A stretch of DNA of 64,000 nucleotides from Ramlibacter tataouinensis (GTDB taxonomy: Bacteria; Pseudomonadota; Gammaproteobacteria; Burkholderiales; Burkholderiaceae_C). The DNA is taken from NCBI RefSeq assembly GCF_001580455.1, contig NZ_CP010951.1, positions 4,427,001 to 4,491,000 of the forward strand. The letters run 5' to 3'. The translations under genes and the position numbers were made by a program. The notes beneath the pieces were generated by a model. That model was given only the letters and a program-made list of their open reading frames with translations. It was not told where the DNA came from and did not search any database. The stretch's first letter is position 1. Each line of letters opens with the position of its first letter. Of this stretch, positions 18,124-26,707 are shown in pieces.

Positions 18124-18145
18124 TAATTCACTTGTTGGTTAATTA
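18124..18145. promoter_or_regulatory. Shared operator between tetR and the ThDP gene
   Basis: TAATTCAC-N6-GTTAATTA differs from the 17397-17418 site by one base in the arms and keeps the same 6-base spacer. It fills most of the 39-base gap between the divergent ATGs at 18116 and 18156, so one bound dimer could shut both genes. Confidence 0.72.
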
Positions 18146-18155
18146 AGTCAAGCAC

Positions 18156-19877
18156 ATGGCAGAAGACACGCAGCAACTTGCAGGCCACCTGATCGTCGAA
18201 TGTCTGATCGCCCAGGGCGTCGCCCGCGCTTTCGGTGTTCCCGGCGAAAGCTTCCTCGCCGTGCTCGACGGGTTCCACGAGTATCGCGACAGCATCCAGT
18301 TCATCGTCAACCGGCAGGAAGGCGGTGCGGCCTTCATGGCGGAGGCGGTCGGCAAGCTCACCAACCGCCCCGGCGTGTGCTTCGTCACCCGCGCCCCGGG
18401 CGCGACCAACGCTTCGATCGGGGTGCACACGGCTTTCCAGGACTCGACGCCCATGGTCCTGTTCGTGGGCGACGTCGCTGTCGAGCAGCGCGACCGCGAA
18501 GCCTTCCAGGAGCTCGACTTCCAGAGTTTCTTCGGCCCCAGTACCAAGGGCATGGCCAAGCGGGTGGAGCGCATCGACGATCCAGAGCGCATCCCCGAGT
18601 ACATCGCCCGCGCGTTCGCCACCGCGATGAACGGCCGGCCGGGGCCGGTCGTGCTGGTGCTGCCCGAGGACATGCTGGTGCGCCCCACGCGCGCGCGGCC
18701 GCTGCCGCGTGTCGAGCCCGTCGCCGCATGGGCCGACCCGGGCGCGATGGTCAGGTTGCGCGGGATGCTGCTGCAGTCCAGCCGTCCCTTCGTGATCGCG
18801 GGCGGCGGCGGCTGGACGCCGCAGGCGGCGCAGGCCCTGCAGCGCTTCGCCGAGAAGTGGCAGTTGCCCGTGGGCAATGCCTTCCGCTTCCAGGACACCT
18901 TCGACAACCACCACCCGCTGTACGCGGGTGACGTCGGCATCGGCATCAACCCAAAGCTGGCCGCGCGTATCAAGGAAAGCGACCTGGTGATCGCGGTCGG
19001 TCCCCGGCTGGGAGAGATGACCACCAGCGGCTACACGCTGCTGGACGTGCCCAGGCCGCGCCAGAAGCTGGTTCACATCCACGCCAGTGCCGAGGAGCTG
19101 AACCGCGTCTACCAAGCCGACCTGGCGATGCTGGCGACGATGAATGCGGCGGCGTTTTCGCTTGATGCGATGGAGCCGCCTGGGCAGGTCGCGTGGACCG
19201 CGTGGAGCGAATCCGCGCGCGCGGACTATGAGGCCAACCTGCAGCCGCAGGCGCTGCCGCACCTTCCGGGCGACAGCGAGCGCGGGCTGGCCGACATGCC
19301 GGCCATCGTCGGCGTACTGAAGAAGCACCTGCCGGCCGACGCAGTGCTCACCAACGGGGCCGGCAATTTCGCGAGCTGGGTGCACCGCTACTTCAGGCAC
19401 CACGGGCTCGCCAAGGGCCTGAAGACGCAGTTGGCGCCGACGGTCGGCGCCATGGGGTATGGAGTGCCGGCGGGCATTGCCGCCAGCCTGGAAAGCGGGC
19501 GCCTGGCGCTGGTCATGGCGGGCGATGGCGATTTCCTCATGAACGGGCAGGAACTCGCGACCGCGGCGCAGTACGGCGCCAAGTGCATCGTCGTGCTGCT
19601 CAACAACGGCATGTACGGCACCATCCGAATGCACCAGGAGCGCGAGTTTCCGGCGCACGTGAGCGGCTCGCAGCTGGCCAACCCCGACTTCGCCGCGCTC
19701 GCGCGTGCCTACGGTTTCGCGGGCGTGCGCATCGCGCGCACCGAGCAGTTCGAGCCCGAGCTCCTTGCCGCGCTCGAGCGCCCGCAGGGCACGCTGATCG
19801 AGATCACGCTCGACCCCGAGGCGATCACGACCCGCGGCACGCTGAGCGGCATTCGAAGCGCCGCGCAGAAGCGCTGA
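18156..19877 (+). CDS. Thiamine diphosphate-dependent enzyme, acetolactate synthase-like
   Basis: A 573-residue ThDP enzyme with the three-domain order of acetolactate synthase/benzoylformate decarboxylase: PYR domain with the catalytic glutamate in NRQEGGAAFMAE (about residue 54), central domain, and PP domain with the metal motif GDGDFLMNGQEL ending in NN (about 450-480). GVPGESFLAVLD replaces the usual G-G-G loop. Members decarboxylate 2-oxo acids, form acyloins or open rings (IolD). It shares an operator with tetR and the Bug operon, so it is likely the C-C cleaving step of the same pathway. It is not a housekeeping IlvB, as no small subunit follows. Confidence 0.9.
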   Translation: MAEDTQQLAGHLIVECLIAQGVARAFGVPGESFLAVLDGFHEYRDSIQFIVNRQEGGAAFMAEAVGKLTNRPGVCFVTRAPGATNASIGVHTAFQDSTPMVLFVGDVAVEQRDREAFQELDFQSFFGPSTKGMAKRVERIDDPERIPEYIARAFATAMNGRPGPVVLVLPEDMLVRPTRARPLPRVEPVAAWADPGAMVRLRGMLLQSSRPFVIAGGGGWTPQAAQALQRFAEKWQLPVGNAFRFQDTFDNHHPLYAGDVGIGINPKLAARIKESDLVIAVGPRLGEMTTSGYTLLDVPRPRQKLVHIHASAEELNRVYQADLAMLATMNAAAFSLDAMEPPGQVAWTAWSESARADYEANLQPQALPHLPGDSERGLADMPAIVGVLKKHLPADAVLTNGAGNFASWVHRYFRHHGLAKGLKTQLAPTVGAMGYGVPAGIAASLESGRLALVMAGDGDFLMNGQELATAAQYGAKCIVVLLNNGMYGTIRMHQEREFPAHVSGSQLANPDFAALARAYGFAGVRIARTEQFEPELLAALERPQGTLIEITLDPEAITTRGTLSGIRSAAQKR

Positions 19878-19918
19878 CGCGCAAAAGAAAAAAGGCCGGT
19901 TCATCCGGCCGCAAAAGA

Positions 19919-19943
19919 AAAAGGCCGGTCGAGCCGGCCTTTT
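19919..19943. terminator. Bidirectional Rho-independent terminator
   Basis: AAAAGGCCGG-TCGAG-CCGGCCTTTT is a 10-bp symmetric stem with A and T flanks, between the convergent ThDP and SWIB genes. A second, weaker stem (GGCCGG / CCGGCC) lies at 19894-19910 just before it. Confidence 0.88.
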
Positions 19944-19961
19944 GAAAGTGCAGTTGCCTTC

Positions 19962-20417
19962 TTACTTGACGTGCTTGCCGATCAGGCCAGCCATCTCGAA
20001 CATCGAGACCTGGGCCTTGCCGAAGATCTCCTTCAGCTTGGCGTCGGCATTGACCATGCGCTTGTTGACGCTGTCCTGCAGCTTGTTCTTCTTGATGTAG
20101 GCCCAGAGCTTGCTCACCACTTCCGTGCGGGGCAGGGGAGAAGCGCCGACCACGGCAGCCAGTTGCGGGCTGGGCGTGAGGGCCTTCATGAACGCCGCGT
20201 TCGGGGTGCGCTTCTTCGCGGGGGCCTTGGCCTTGGCGGCCTTCTTCGCGGGAGCGGCCTTCTTGGCCGGCGCCGCCTTCTTCGCAACAGCCTTCTTGGC
20301 CGGTGCGGCCTTCTTCGCCGGGGCCTTCTTCGCCGCCGCCTTCTTGGCCGGAGCAGCCTTCTTCGCGGGGGCCTTTTTCGCGGGCGCCTTCTTCGCAGCT
20401 TTCTTTGCAGTTGCCAT
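19962..20417 (-). CDS. KA-repeat histone-like protein with C-terminal SWIB domain
   Basis: A 151-residue basic protein in two parts. Residues 1 to about 70 are almost wholly Lys, Ala and Pro in AKKAAPAKKA-type repeats, like the tail of histone H1 or AlgP, and should bind DNA without sequence preference. Residues about 72-151 form a SWIB/MDM2 domain (LTPSPQLAAVVGASPLPRTE, VSKLWAYIKKNKLQD, MFEMAGLIGKHVK). SWIB domains are known from eukaryotic chromatin remodellers and from Chlamydia topoisomerase. This fusion is frequent in Burkholderiales. The start is the ATG after AAGGAA, since longer frames add unrelated residues. The likely role is nucleoid organisation. Confidence 0.93.
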   Translation of the reverse strand: MATAKKAAKKAPAKKAPAKKAAPAKKAAAKKAPAKKAAPAKKAVAKKAAPAKKAAPAKKAAKAKAPAKKRTPNAAFMKALTPSPQLAAVVGASPLPRTEVVSKLWAYIKKNKLQDSVNKRMVNADAKLKEIFGKAQVSMFEMAGLIGKHVK

Positions 20418-20738
20418 GATTGATTTCCTTCTAGAAGTTGATTGACCACCAGTGGGAACCATGAGCCCCTCCGGCACTGCGATGCTACTGGGAAAAAAAT
20501 GCGTTTCCAAGGGGGAAATGGCCATTTTCCAGGGGGCGTGTCGTTTTTTTCACTCGCAGATCAGGGCCTGTTTCCCTCTGGAGAACGGGAAATCGCCGGC
20601 TGCACGACGCTGACGGTGGTCCCCTTCGCACCAGGTTCTGCTCCCCGAGAGCGGGCTCCTGGGCCCGGCGCAGGCGATGAGCCTGCGGCGCGTGAGCGTC
20701 CTGCCGCAGCGCAAAGAGCTCGGCGGGGGGGCGAGGGC
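20418..20738. other. Intergenic stretch upstream of the SWIB gene
   Basis: This 321-base gap must hold the SWIB promoter near 20430-20560, where runs of T and A around 20495-20560 are the only AT-rich parts. The stretch 20580-20738 is GC-rich and shows a short plus-strand open frame ending at 20745 that resembles no protein I know. No RNA gene or repeat is evident. Confidence 0.45.
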
Positions 20739-21641
20739 TCAATAGGCGGTGCGAACCGGCGCCGTGGCGAGCACCACGCCGGCCAGCGCCAGGGCGAATG
20801 CGACGAGCTGCAGGCCGCCCAGGGGCTCGCCCAGGACGAGCACCCCGACGAGCGCAGCCGAGACCGGCAGCATCACCGTGAAGACGCCGCCCTGGGAGGC
20901 GGGCACCCATCGCAGCCCGGTCATCCACAACCAGACCGTCCAGACGCTCGCCGCCAGGGAGTAGAAGACCAGCAGCGACCAGGTGCCGGTCCGCACCTGG
21001 GCGAAGTCGAACTGCAGCGCCTGGTACAGGCCCAGTGGCGTCATCAGCACGAAGCCCCAGAGGTTGATCAGCGAGGTGATGCGCCGCGCCCCCAGCGCGC
21101 CGGTGAGCTTCTTGCCGATCACCGCGTAGGCGGCTTCGCACAGCACCGCGCCGAACACCAGCGCATTCCCGAGCCAGCGGTCCGGCGCATTTGCGGCGCC
21201 CTCGGGCCGGGTCAGTCCGAGCAGGGCGATGCCGCCGGCGGCGCAGCCCACGGCGGCCCAGACGCGCCCGCTCACGCGCTCGCGCAGGAAGGCCCAGCTC
21301 ATGAGCGCCACCACCGCGGGAATCGAGGCCATGATCACGCCGGCCGAGACCGCGCTGGTCATGCTCACGCCGAACAGCATGAAGATCGAGAACAGGAAGT
21401 TGCCCAGGAAGGACTCGAGGAAGACGAGCCGCCGCGTCTGCGGCGTCATCGGCGGTTCATTGGCCGGCTTGCGCAGCCAGTGCAGCATGGCCGCGCCACC
21501 GATGCCGAAACGCAGCCAGGCGAGCAGGAACACGGGGATCGCCGCCACCAGCGGCTTCGACAGCGCAACGTAGCTGCCCACCAGGGACATGCTCGTGGCC
21601 AGGCTGGCGTAGGCCAGGAAACGGCGGCTGCGCGGGTTCAT
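20739..21641 (-). CDS. EamA/DMT family exporter
   Basis: A 300-residue inner-membrane protein with ten hydrophobic segments in two EamA repeats. The first covers about 10-140 (YASLATSMSLVGSYVALSKP onwards), the second about 160-295, ending in the conserved PVSAALVGVLVLGEPLGGLQL. DMT exporters move metabolites such as amino acids or drugs out of the cell. The substrate cannot be inferred. Its ATG at 21641 is 33 bases from the ATG of the divergent GGCT-like gene, so the two share a very short promoter region. Confidence 0.92.
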   Translation of the reverse strand: MNPRSRRFLAYASLATSMSLVGSYVALSKPLVAAIPVFLLAWLRFGIGGAAMLHWLRKPANEPPMTPQTRRLVFLESFLGNFLFSIFMLFGVSMTSAVSAGVIMASIPAVVALMSWAFLRERVSGRVWAAVGCAAGGIALLGLTRPEGAANAPDRWLGNALVFGAVLCEAAYAVIGKKLTGALGARRITSLINLWGFVLMTPLGLYQALQFDFAQVRTGTWSLLVFYSLAASVWTVWLWMTGLRWVPASQGGVFTVMLPVSAALVGVLVLGEPLGGLQLVAFALALAGVVLATAPVRTAY

Positions 21642-21673
21642 CCAAAATGGCGGTTCTTCATTGGCGAGGGATC

Positions 21674-22084
21674 ATGCCTGAAGCCCGACATGTCTTCGTG
21701 TACGGCACGCTGCGCCGCGGCGGCCGCAACGACATCAACCGGCTGACGCCCGCACCGCGCTATGTCGGGATGGGCGAGGTCAAGGGGTGCCTGTACCACC
21801 TCGACTGGTATCCGGGGCTCGCCCTCGGCGGCGAGCAGCCGGTCACCGTGGTCGGCGAGGTCTACGAGGTGAGCCCGCAACTCGAGGCGGTGCTCGACGA
21901 GATCGAGGCGATCGTTCCGGGTCCGGACAGCGAGTACTTCAAGCGTGAGCTTCCGGTCGACGTGGGCGGCCGGCCCATTGCATGCCTGGTCTATGAGATC
22001 AACCCGGCACGGGTCGCAGGCAAGCGCAGGATCGAACACGGCGACTGGGTCCTTTTTTCATCAGGCGAGAAAAACATTTCTTGA
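21674..22084 (+). CDS. Gamma-glutamylcyclotransferase-like protein (AIG2 fold)
   Basis: A 136-residue AIG2/GGCT-fold protein. The family motif VYGTLRRGGRN starts near residue 8, and a catalytic-type glutamate lies in VLDEIEAI near residue 77. Bacterial YtfP/GGCT-like proteins are small cytoplasmic enzymes of mostly unknown substrate that may process gamma-glutamyl amines. The start at 21674 follows GCGAGGG; an earlier in-frame start overlaps the DMT promoter. The next gene, aceA, begins 221 bases later with its own promoter. Confidence 0.85.
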   Translation: MPEARHVFVYGTLRRGGRNDINRLTPAPRYVGMGEVKGCLYHLDWYPGLALGGEQPVTVVGEVYEVSPQLEAVLDEIEAIVPGPDSEYFKRELPVDVGGRPIACLVYEINPARVAGKRRIEHGDWVLFSSGEKNIS

Positions 22085-22117
22085 TGTGAAACAGGGGAAT
22101 GCTGCGTCGCGTCAGTT

Positions 22118-22134
22118 TTTCTCGATATGAGAAA
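22118..22134. promoter_or_regulatory. Dyad in the aceA upstream region, GAGAAA type
   Basis: TTTCTC-GATAT-GAGAAA is a perfect 6-bp inverted repeat about 170 bases before aceA. A further GAGAAAA occurs at 22149-22155. The arrangement looks like a dimeric regulator site, possibly of IclR type, but the regulator is not identified. Confidence 0.5.
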
Positions 22135-22195
22135 CTGATTCCCGCATTGAGAAAATATGTGAGTAAGTTATTGATTTTCAAAAGCAAAAATTGTT

Positions 22196-22239
22196 GTCTT
22201 GTATAAGACACAAGACGAGCATGAGGTCTTGTAGAAGAC
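22196..22239. promoter_or_regulatory. Tandem operator dyads upstream of aceA
   Basis: GTCTT-GTAT-AAGAC (22196-22209) and GTCTT-GTAG-AAGAC (22226-22239) are two perfect dyads of identical arms. Their centres are exactly 30 bases apart, about three helical turns, so two dimers would sit on one DNA face. An extra half-site CAAGAC lies at 22211-22216. The second dyad ends 67 bases before the aceA ATG. A dedicated regulator of isocitrate lyase is implied. Confidence 0.65.
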
Positions 22240-22305
22240 TTAGAGTTCACTCACGGCCAAGAACTGCTGGCCACCCATCCGGCAACTACCTTCGAAAGTG
22301 AACTC

Positions 22306-23628
<1,323 letters not shown>

Positions 23629-23648
23629 CCCGGTTTGGGGTGTGAATC

Positions 23649-23675
23649 GGGGCTCCTTCGGGAGCCCTTTTTTTT
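23649..23675 (+). terminator. Rho-independent terminator of aceA
   Basis: GGGCTCC-TTC-GGGAGCCC followed by nine T residues, a textbook terminator 20 bases past the aceA stop. Confidence 0.93.
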
Positions 23676-23728
23676 GGCTTGGGATACCGCTAGAGTCAGG
23701 CTCCGTTACAAATGACGAGGGGGCGGCC

Positions 23729-23923
23729 ATGACCGACGCGAACGACAGGACCGGGGTGTTCGACGCCCGCGAGCTCAGCCAGCAGCGCTGCCCGCAATGC
23801 GAGGGCACCGGCGAGTTGCGCTTCAACAGCGAGAACATCAACGAGAACTTCGAGGTGGAGAAGCAGACCGTGATCACCGAGTGCCCGCAGTGCCAGGGGC
23901 GTGGCCTGGTTGCGGCGGGGTAG
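23729..23923 (+). CDS. Mini zinc-ribbon protein with DnaJ-type cysteine motifs
   Basis: A 64-residue protein with two CxxCxGxG motifs: CPQCEGTGEL and CPQCQGRGLV, separated by 27 residues. This is one half of the DnaJ central zinc domain, enough to bind one zinc ion. Residues before the first motif are acidic. The start at 23729 follows GAGGGGG and lies after the aceA terminator; a longer frame would run through that terminator. It is not a fragment of dnaJ by context. The role is unknown; a redox or RNA/protein-binding adaptor is possible. Its stop is within the promoter-like region of thrS. Confidence 0.75.
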   Translation: MTDANDRTGVFDARELSQQRCPQCEGTGELRFNSENINENFEVEKQTVITECPQCQGRGLVAAG

Positions 23924-23948
23924 AATCGGGCCTTCTTTGATTCACAAG

Positions 23949-24088
23949 GGCGAGAAAGGCACATCGGTTATGACACCGCGAACTATCCCGGAGGGATTTG
24001 CTGGCCGCTAGCGGCCTGGTCGCGTGTACCGAACGGGTTCTCATGCCCCATGACAAAAGCGCGGCTTCAGACCGCGCTTTTTGTTTTT
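23949..24088 (+). ncRNA. Structured thrS leader with intrinsic terminator
   Basis: Between the mini zinc-ribbon gene and thrS lie five simple stems. GAGAA (23952-23956) can pair with TTCTC (24038-24042) to close a domain holding CGGT/ACCG (23965-23978), ATCCC-GGA-GGGAT (23985-23997) and the palindrome GGCCGCTAGCGGCC (24003-24016). After it come TCATG-CCC-CATGA (24041-24053), which competes for the closing stem, and a strong terminator, AGCGCGG/CCGCGCT plus T-run (24058-24087), 20 bases before thrS. CCGCG at 23976-23980 repeats the terminator's 3' arm and could pair with its 5' arm as an antiterminator. It matches no riboswitch class that I know. It could also simply end the upstream transcript. 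Confidence 0.55.
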
Positions 24089-24107
24089 ATGCCTTCGAGT
24101 TTCGAAA

Positions 24108-26015
24108 ATGATCCAAGTCACTCTTCCTGATGGTTCCAAGCGCGAGTTCCCCGGCCCGGTCACGGTCGCCGAGGTGGCCGCCTCGATCGGCCCCGGCCTG
24201 GCCAAGGCGGCGATCGCCGGCAAGATCGACGGCAAGGTGGTCGATACCGCCTTCAGGATCGAGCACGACAGCCCCCTGGCCATCGTCACCGCCAAGGACG
24301 CCGAAGGCCTGGAAGTCATCCGCCACTCCACGGCCCACCTGCTGGCCTACGCCGTGAAGGAGCTGTTTCCCGAGGCGCAGGTCACCATCGGCCCGGTGAT
24401 CGACAACGGCTTCTACTACGACTTCTCGTACAAGCGGCCCTTCACGCCGGAGGACCTGGTCGCCATCGAAAAGCGGATGGCCGAACTCGCGGCCAAGGAC
24501 GAACCGGTCACCCGGCGGGTGCTGCCGCGCGACGAGGCGGTGCAGTACTTCAAGGGCCTGGGCGAGAACTACAAGGCCGAGATCATCGCCAGCATCCCCT
24601 CCAACGAGGACGTCTCGCTGTACCGCGAGGGCGGCTTCGAGGACCTGTGCCGCGGCCCGCACGTCCCGAGCACCGGCAAGCTCAGGCATTTCAAGCTGAT
24701 GAAGGTGGCCGGCGCCTACTGGCGTGGCGATCACCGCAACGAGATGCTGCAGCGGGTGTACGGCACGGCCTGGGCCAGCAAGGAAGACTTGCAGCAGTAC
24801 CTCACGATGCTGGAGGAGGCGGAAAAGCGCGACCACCGCAGGCTCGGCCGCGAGCTCGACCTGTTTCATATCGACGACGTCGCACCGGGCGTGGTCTTCT
24901 GGCACCCCAAGGGCTGGTCGACCTGGCAGGTGGTGGAGCAGTACATGCGCCAGGTCTACCGCGACACCGGCTACCAGGAGGTGAAGGGCCCGCAGATCCT
25001 CGACCGGAGCCTGTGGGAGAAGACCGGCCACTGGCAGAACTACCGTGAAAACATGTTCACGACCGAGTCGGAGAAGCGCGACTACGCGCTCAAGCCGATG
25101 AACTGCCCGGGCCACGTGCTGATCTTCAAGTCGCAGCTTCGCAGCTACCGCGACCTGCCGCTGCGTTACGGCGAGTTCGGCCAGTGCCACCGCAACGAGC
25201 CTTCCGGCGCGCTGCACGGGATCATGCGGGTGCGCGGATTCACGCAGGACGACGGGCATGCCTTCGTCACGGAGGACCAGATCCTCGCCGAGTGCGTGGC
25301 CTACACGTCCAAGCTGCAGGAGGTCTACAAGGACTTCGGCTTCACGAACATCCTCTACAAGGTGGCGACCCGGCCCGAGAACCGCGTCGGCTCGGACCAG
25401 CTGTGGGACAAGGCCGAACACGCTGTCATGGAAGCGCTGCGCCGCTCCGGGGTGGAGTTCGAGATTTCGCCCGGCGACGGCGCCTTCTACGGCCCCAAGA
25501 TCGAGTACACGCTCAAGGACGCCATCGGGCGCCAGTGGCAGTGCGGCACGATGCAGGTCGATTTCAACACCGCCGAGCGCCTGGGCGCGGAGTACGTGAC
25601 GGAGACCAGCGGCCGCGCCCACCCCGTGATGCTCCACCGGGCCATCGTGGGAAGTCTTGAGCGTTTCATCGGCATGCTCATCGAGCACCACGCCGGCGCC
25701 TTGCCTGCGTGGCTGGCGCCGGTGCAGGTCGCCGTGCTCAATATCACGGATTCACAGGCCGACTACGCCCGGGAAGTGGTCAAAACGCTGCAAAATCAAG
25801 GGCTTAGGGCAGAGCTTGATCTGCGCAACGAGAAAATCACGTATAAAATACGGGAGCATTCGATGCAAAAGCTGCCCTACATCCTCGTCGTGGGCGACAA
25901 GGAGAAGGCAGCTGGTGCCGTCGCGGTGCGCGCCCGGGGCAATCAGGACCTCGGCGTGATGCCTCTCGATGCGTTCTGCGAACGCATCGCCCGAGACATC
26001 CGGGACAAAAGCTGA
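24108..26015 (+). CDS. thrS: Threonyl-tRNA synthetase
   Basis: A 635-residue class II synthetase (E. coli 642). Domains are an N-terminal TGS domain (1 to about 62, MIQVTLPDGSKREF), an editing domain with the HxxxH motif in HSTAHLLAYAV near residue 73, the catalytic core with MNCPGH near 331 (zinc cysteine), motif 2 FGQCHRNEPSGALHG, motif 3 HRAIVGSLERF, and a C-terminal anticodon-binding domain. It charges tRNA-Thr. It is the first gene of thrS-infC-rpmI-rplT-pheST-ihfA. The start follows a structured leader with a terminator, which suggests transcriptional control. Confidence 0.98.
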   Translation: MIQVTLPDGSKREFPGPVTVAEVAASIGPGLAKAAIAGKIDGKVVDTAFRIEHDSPLAIVTAKDAEGLEVIRHSTAHLLAYAVKELFPEAQVTIGPVIDNGFYYDFSYKRPFTPEDLVAIEKRMAELAAKDEPVTRRVLPRDEAVQYFKGLGENYKAEIIASIPSNEDVSLYREGGFEDLCRGPHVPSTGKLRHFKLMKVAGAYWRGDHRNEMLQRVYGTAWASKEDLQQYLTMLEEAEKRDHRRLGRELDLFHIDDVAPGVVFWHPKGWSTWQVVEQYMRQVYRDTGYQEVKGPQILDRSLWEKTGHWQNYRENMFTTESEKRDYALKPMNCPGHVLIFKSQLRSYRDLPLRYGEFGQCHRNEPSGALHGIMRVRGFTQDDGHAFVTEDQILAECVAYTSKLQEVYKDFGFTNILYKVATRPENRVGSDQLWDKAEHAVMEALRRSGVEFEISPGDGAFYGPKIEYTLKDAIGRQWQCGTMQVDFNTAERLGAEYVTETSGRAHPVMLHRAIVGSLERFIGMLIEHHAGALPAWLAPVQVAVLNITDSQADYAREVVKTLQNQGLRAELDLRNEKITYKIREHSMQKLPYILVVGDKEKAAGAVAVRARGNQDLGVMPLDAFCERIARDIRDKS

Positions 26016-26100
26016 TTTTCAAGGAATGACGCTCTTGCCGGCGCGTACAGCGGCGGTTTCGCTATGTTTGTAATAGCACTTGTTCGAGAAGGAATAGACC

Positions 26101-26700
26101 ATCGCTACTGATTTTCGTGACCGTCGCCAGCGCGAAGAGCGCAAGCACCGCCTGAACCGGGAGATCATGGCCCCGGAAGTCCGCCTGAGCGGACCCAACA
26201 ACGAGCCGCTGGGCATCGTCAGCCTGCAGGAAGCCCTGCGCATGGCCGGCGAGCTGGACGTGGACCTGGTCGAAATTGCGGCCACCGCCAATCCGCCGGT
26301 CTGCCGGCTGATGGACTACGGCAAGTTCAAGTACCAGGAGCAGAAAAAGGCGGCCGAAGCGAAAGCGAAGCAGACGGTCATCGAGATCAAGGAAGTCAAG
26401 TTCCGGCCGGGCACCGATGACGGTGACTACAACATCAAGATGCGCAACATCAGGCGCTTCCTGGCCGAAGGCGACAAGTGCAAGATCACGCTGCGCTTCC
26501 GCGGCCGCGAGATCACGCACCAGGAGCTGGGAATGGCGCTTCTGAACCGCATTCGCGACGAGCTGGCCGACCTGATCGTCGTGGAGCAGTTCCCCAAGCT
26601 CGAAGGCCGGCAGATGATCATGATGATCGCGCCGGGCAAGAAGAAGGTGGCGGCGCCCAAGGCGACGCCGGCCGAAGCCCCGCAGGCGGCATCGGCGTAA
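26101..26700 (+). CDS. infC: Translation initiation factor IF-3, ATC start
   Basis: A 199-residue IF-3. The N-domain starts ATDFRDRRQREERKHRLNRE and continues IMAPEVRLSGPNNEPLGIVS; the linker is Lys/Ala-rich (KKAAEAKAK); the C-domain has the conserved KEVKFRPGTDDGDYNIK. Conserved IF-3 sequence reaches back 22 codons before the first ATG (26167), and no ATG, GTG or TTG lies in frame at the expected start. An ATC at 26101, 5-7 bases after an AGAAGGA ribosome-binding site, is therefore the start. Non-AUG infC starts (AUU in E. coli) let IF-3 repress its own translation, so the same autoregulation is expected here. The tail is Ala/Pro-rich. Confidence 0.93.
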   Translation: MATDFRDRRQREERKHRLNREIMAPEVRLSGPNNEPLGIVSLQEALRMAGELDVDLVEIAATANPPVCRLMDYGKFKYQEQKKAAEAKAKQTVIEIKEVKFRPGTDDGDYNIKMRNIRRFLAEGDKCKITLRFRGREITHQELGMALLNRIRDELADLIVVEQFPKLEGRQMIMMIAPGKKKVAAPKATPAEAPQAASA

Positions 26701-26707
26701 GGTCAAG

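Noticed and set aside
17466..19904. Long minus-strand frame running from the ThDP gene into tetR
   Set aside because: Only the last 216 codons are the real TetR gene; the rest is antisense to the ThDP enzyme.
20200..20410. Short tandem DNA repeats that could be taken for a CRISPR array
   Set aside because: They are in-frame codons for Lys/Ala/Pro repeats of the SWIB protein, with no spacers.
20640..20745. Short plus-strand frame in the gap beside the DMT gene, maybe a gene remnant
   Set aside because: It resembles no known protein and overlaps the DMT 3' end; likely random in GC-rich DNA.
24018..24030. Seven-base loop with CGT in GGT-CGCGTGT-ACC, like the tRNA-Thr anticodon mimic of the E. 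coli thrS operator
   Set aside because: The stem is only 3 bp and the base before CGT is G instead of U, so the match may be chance.
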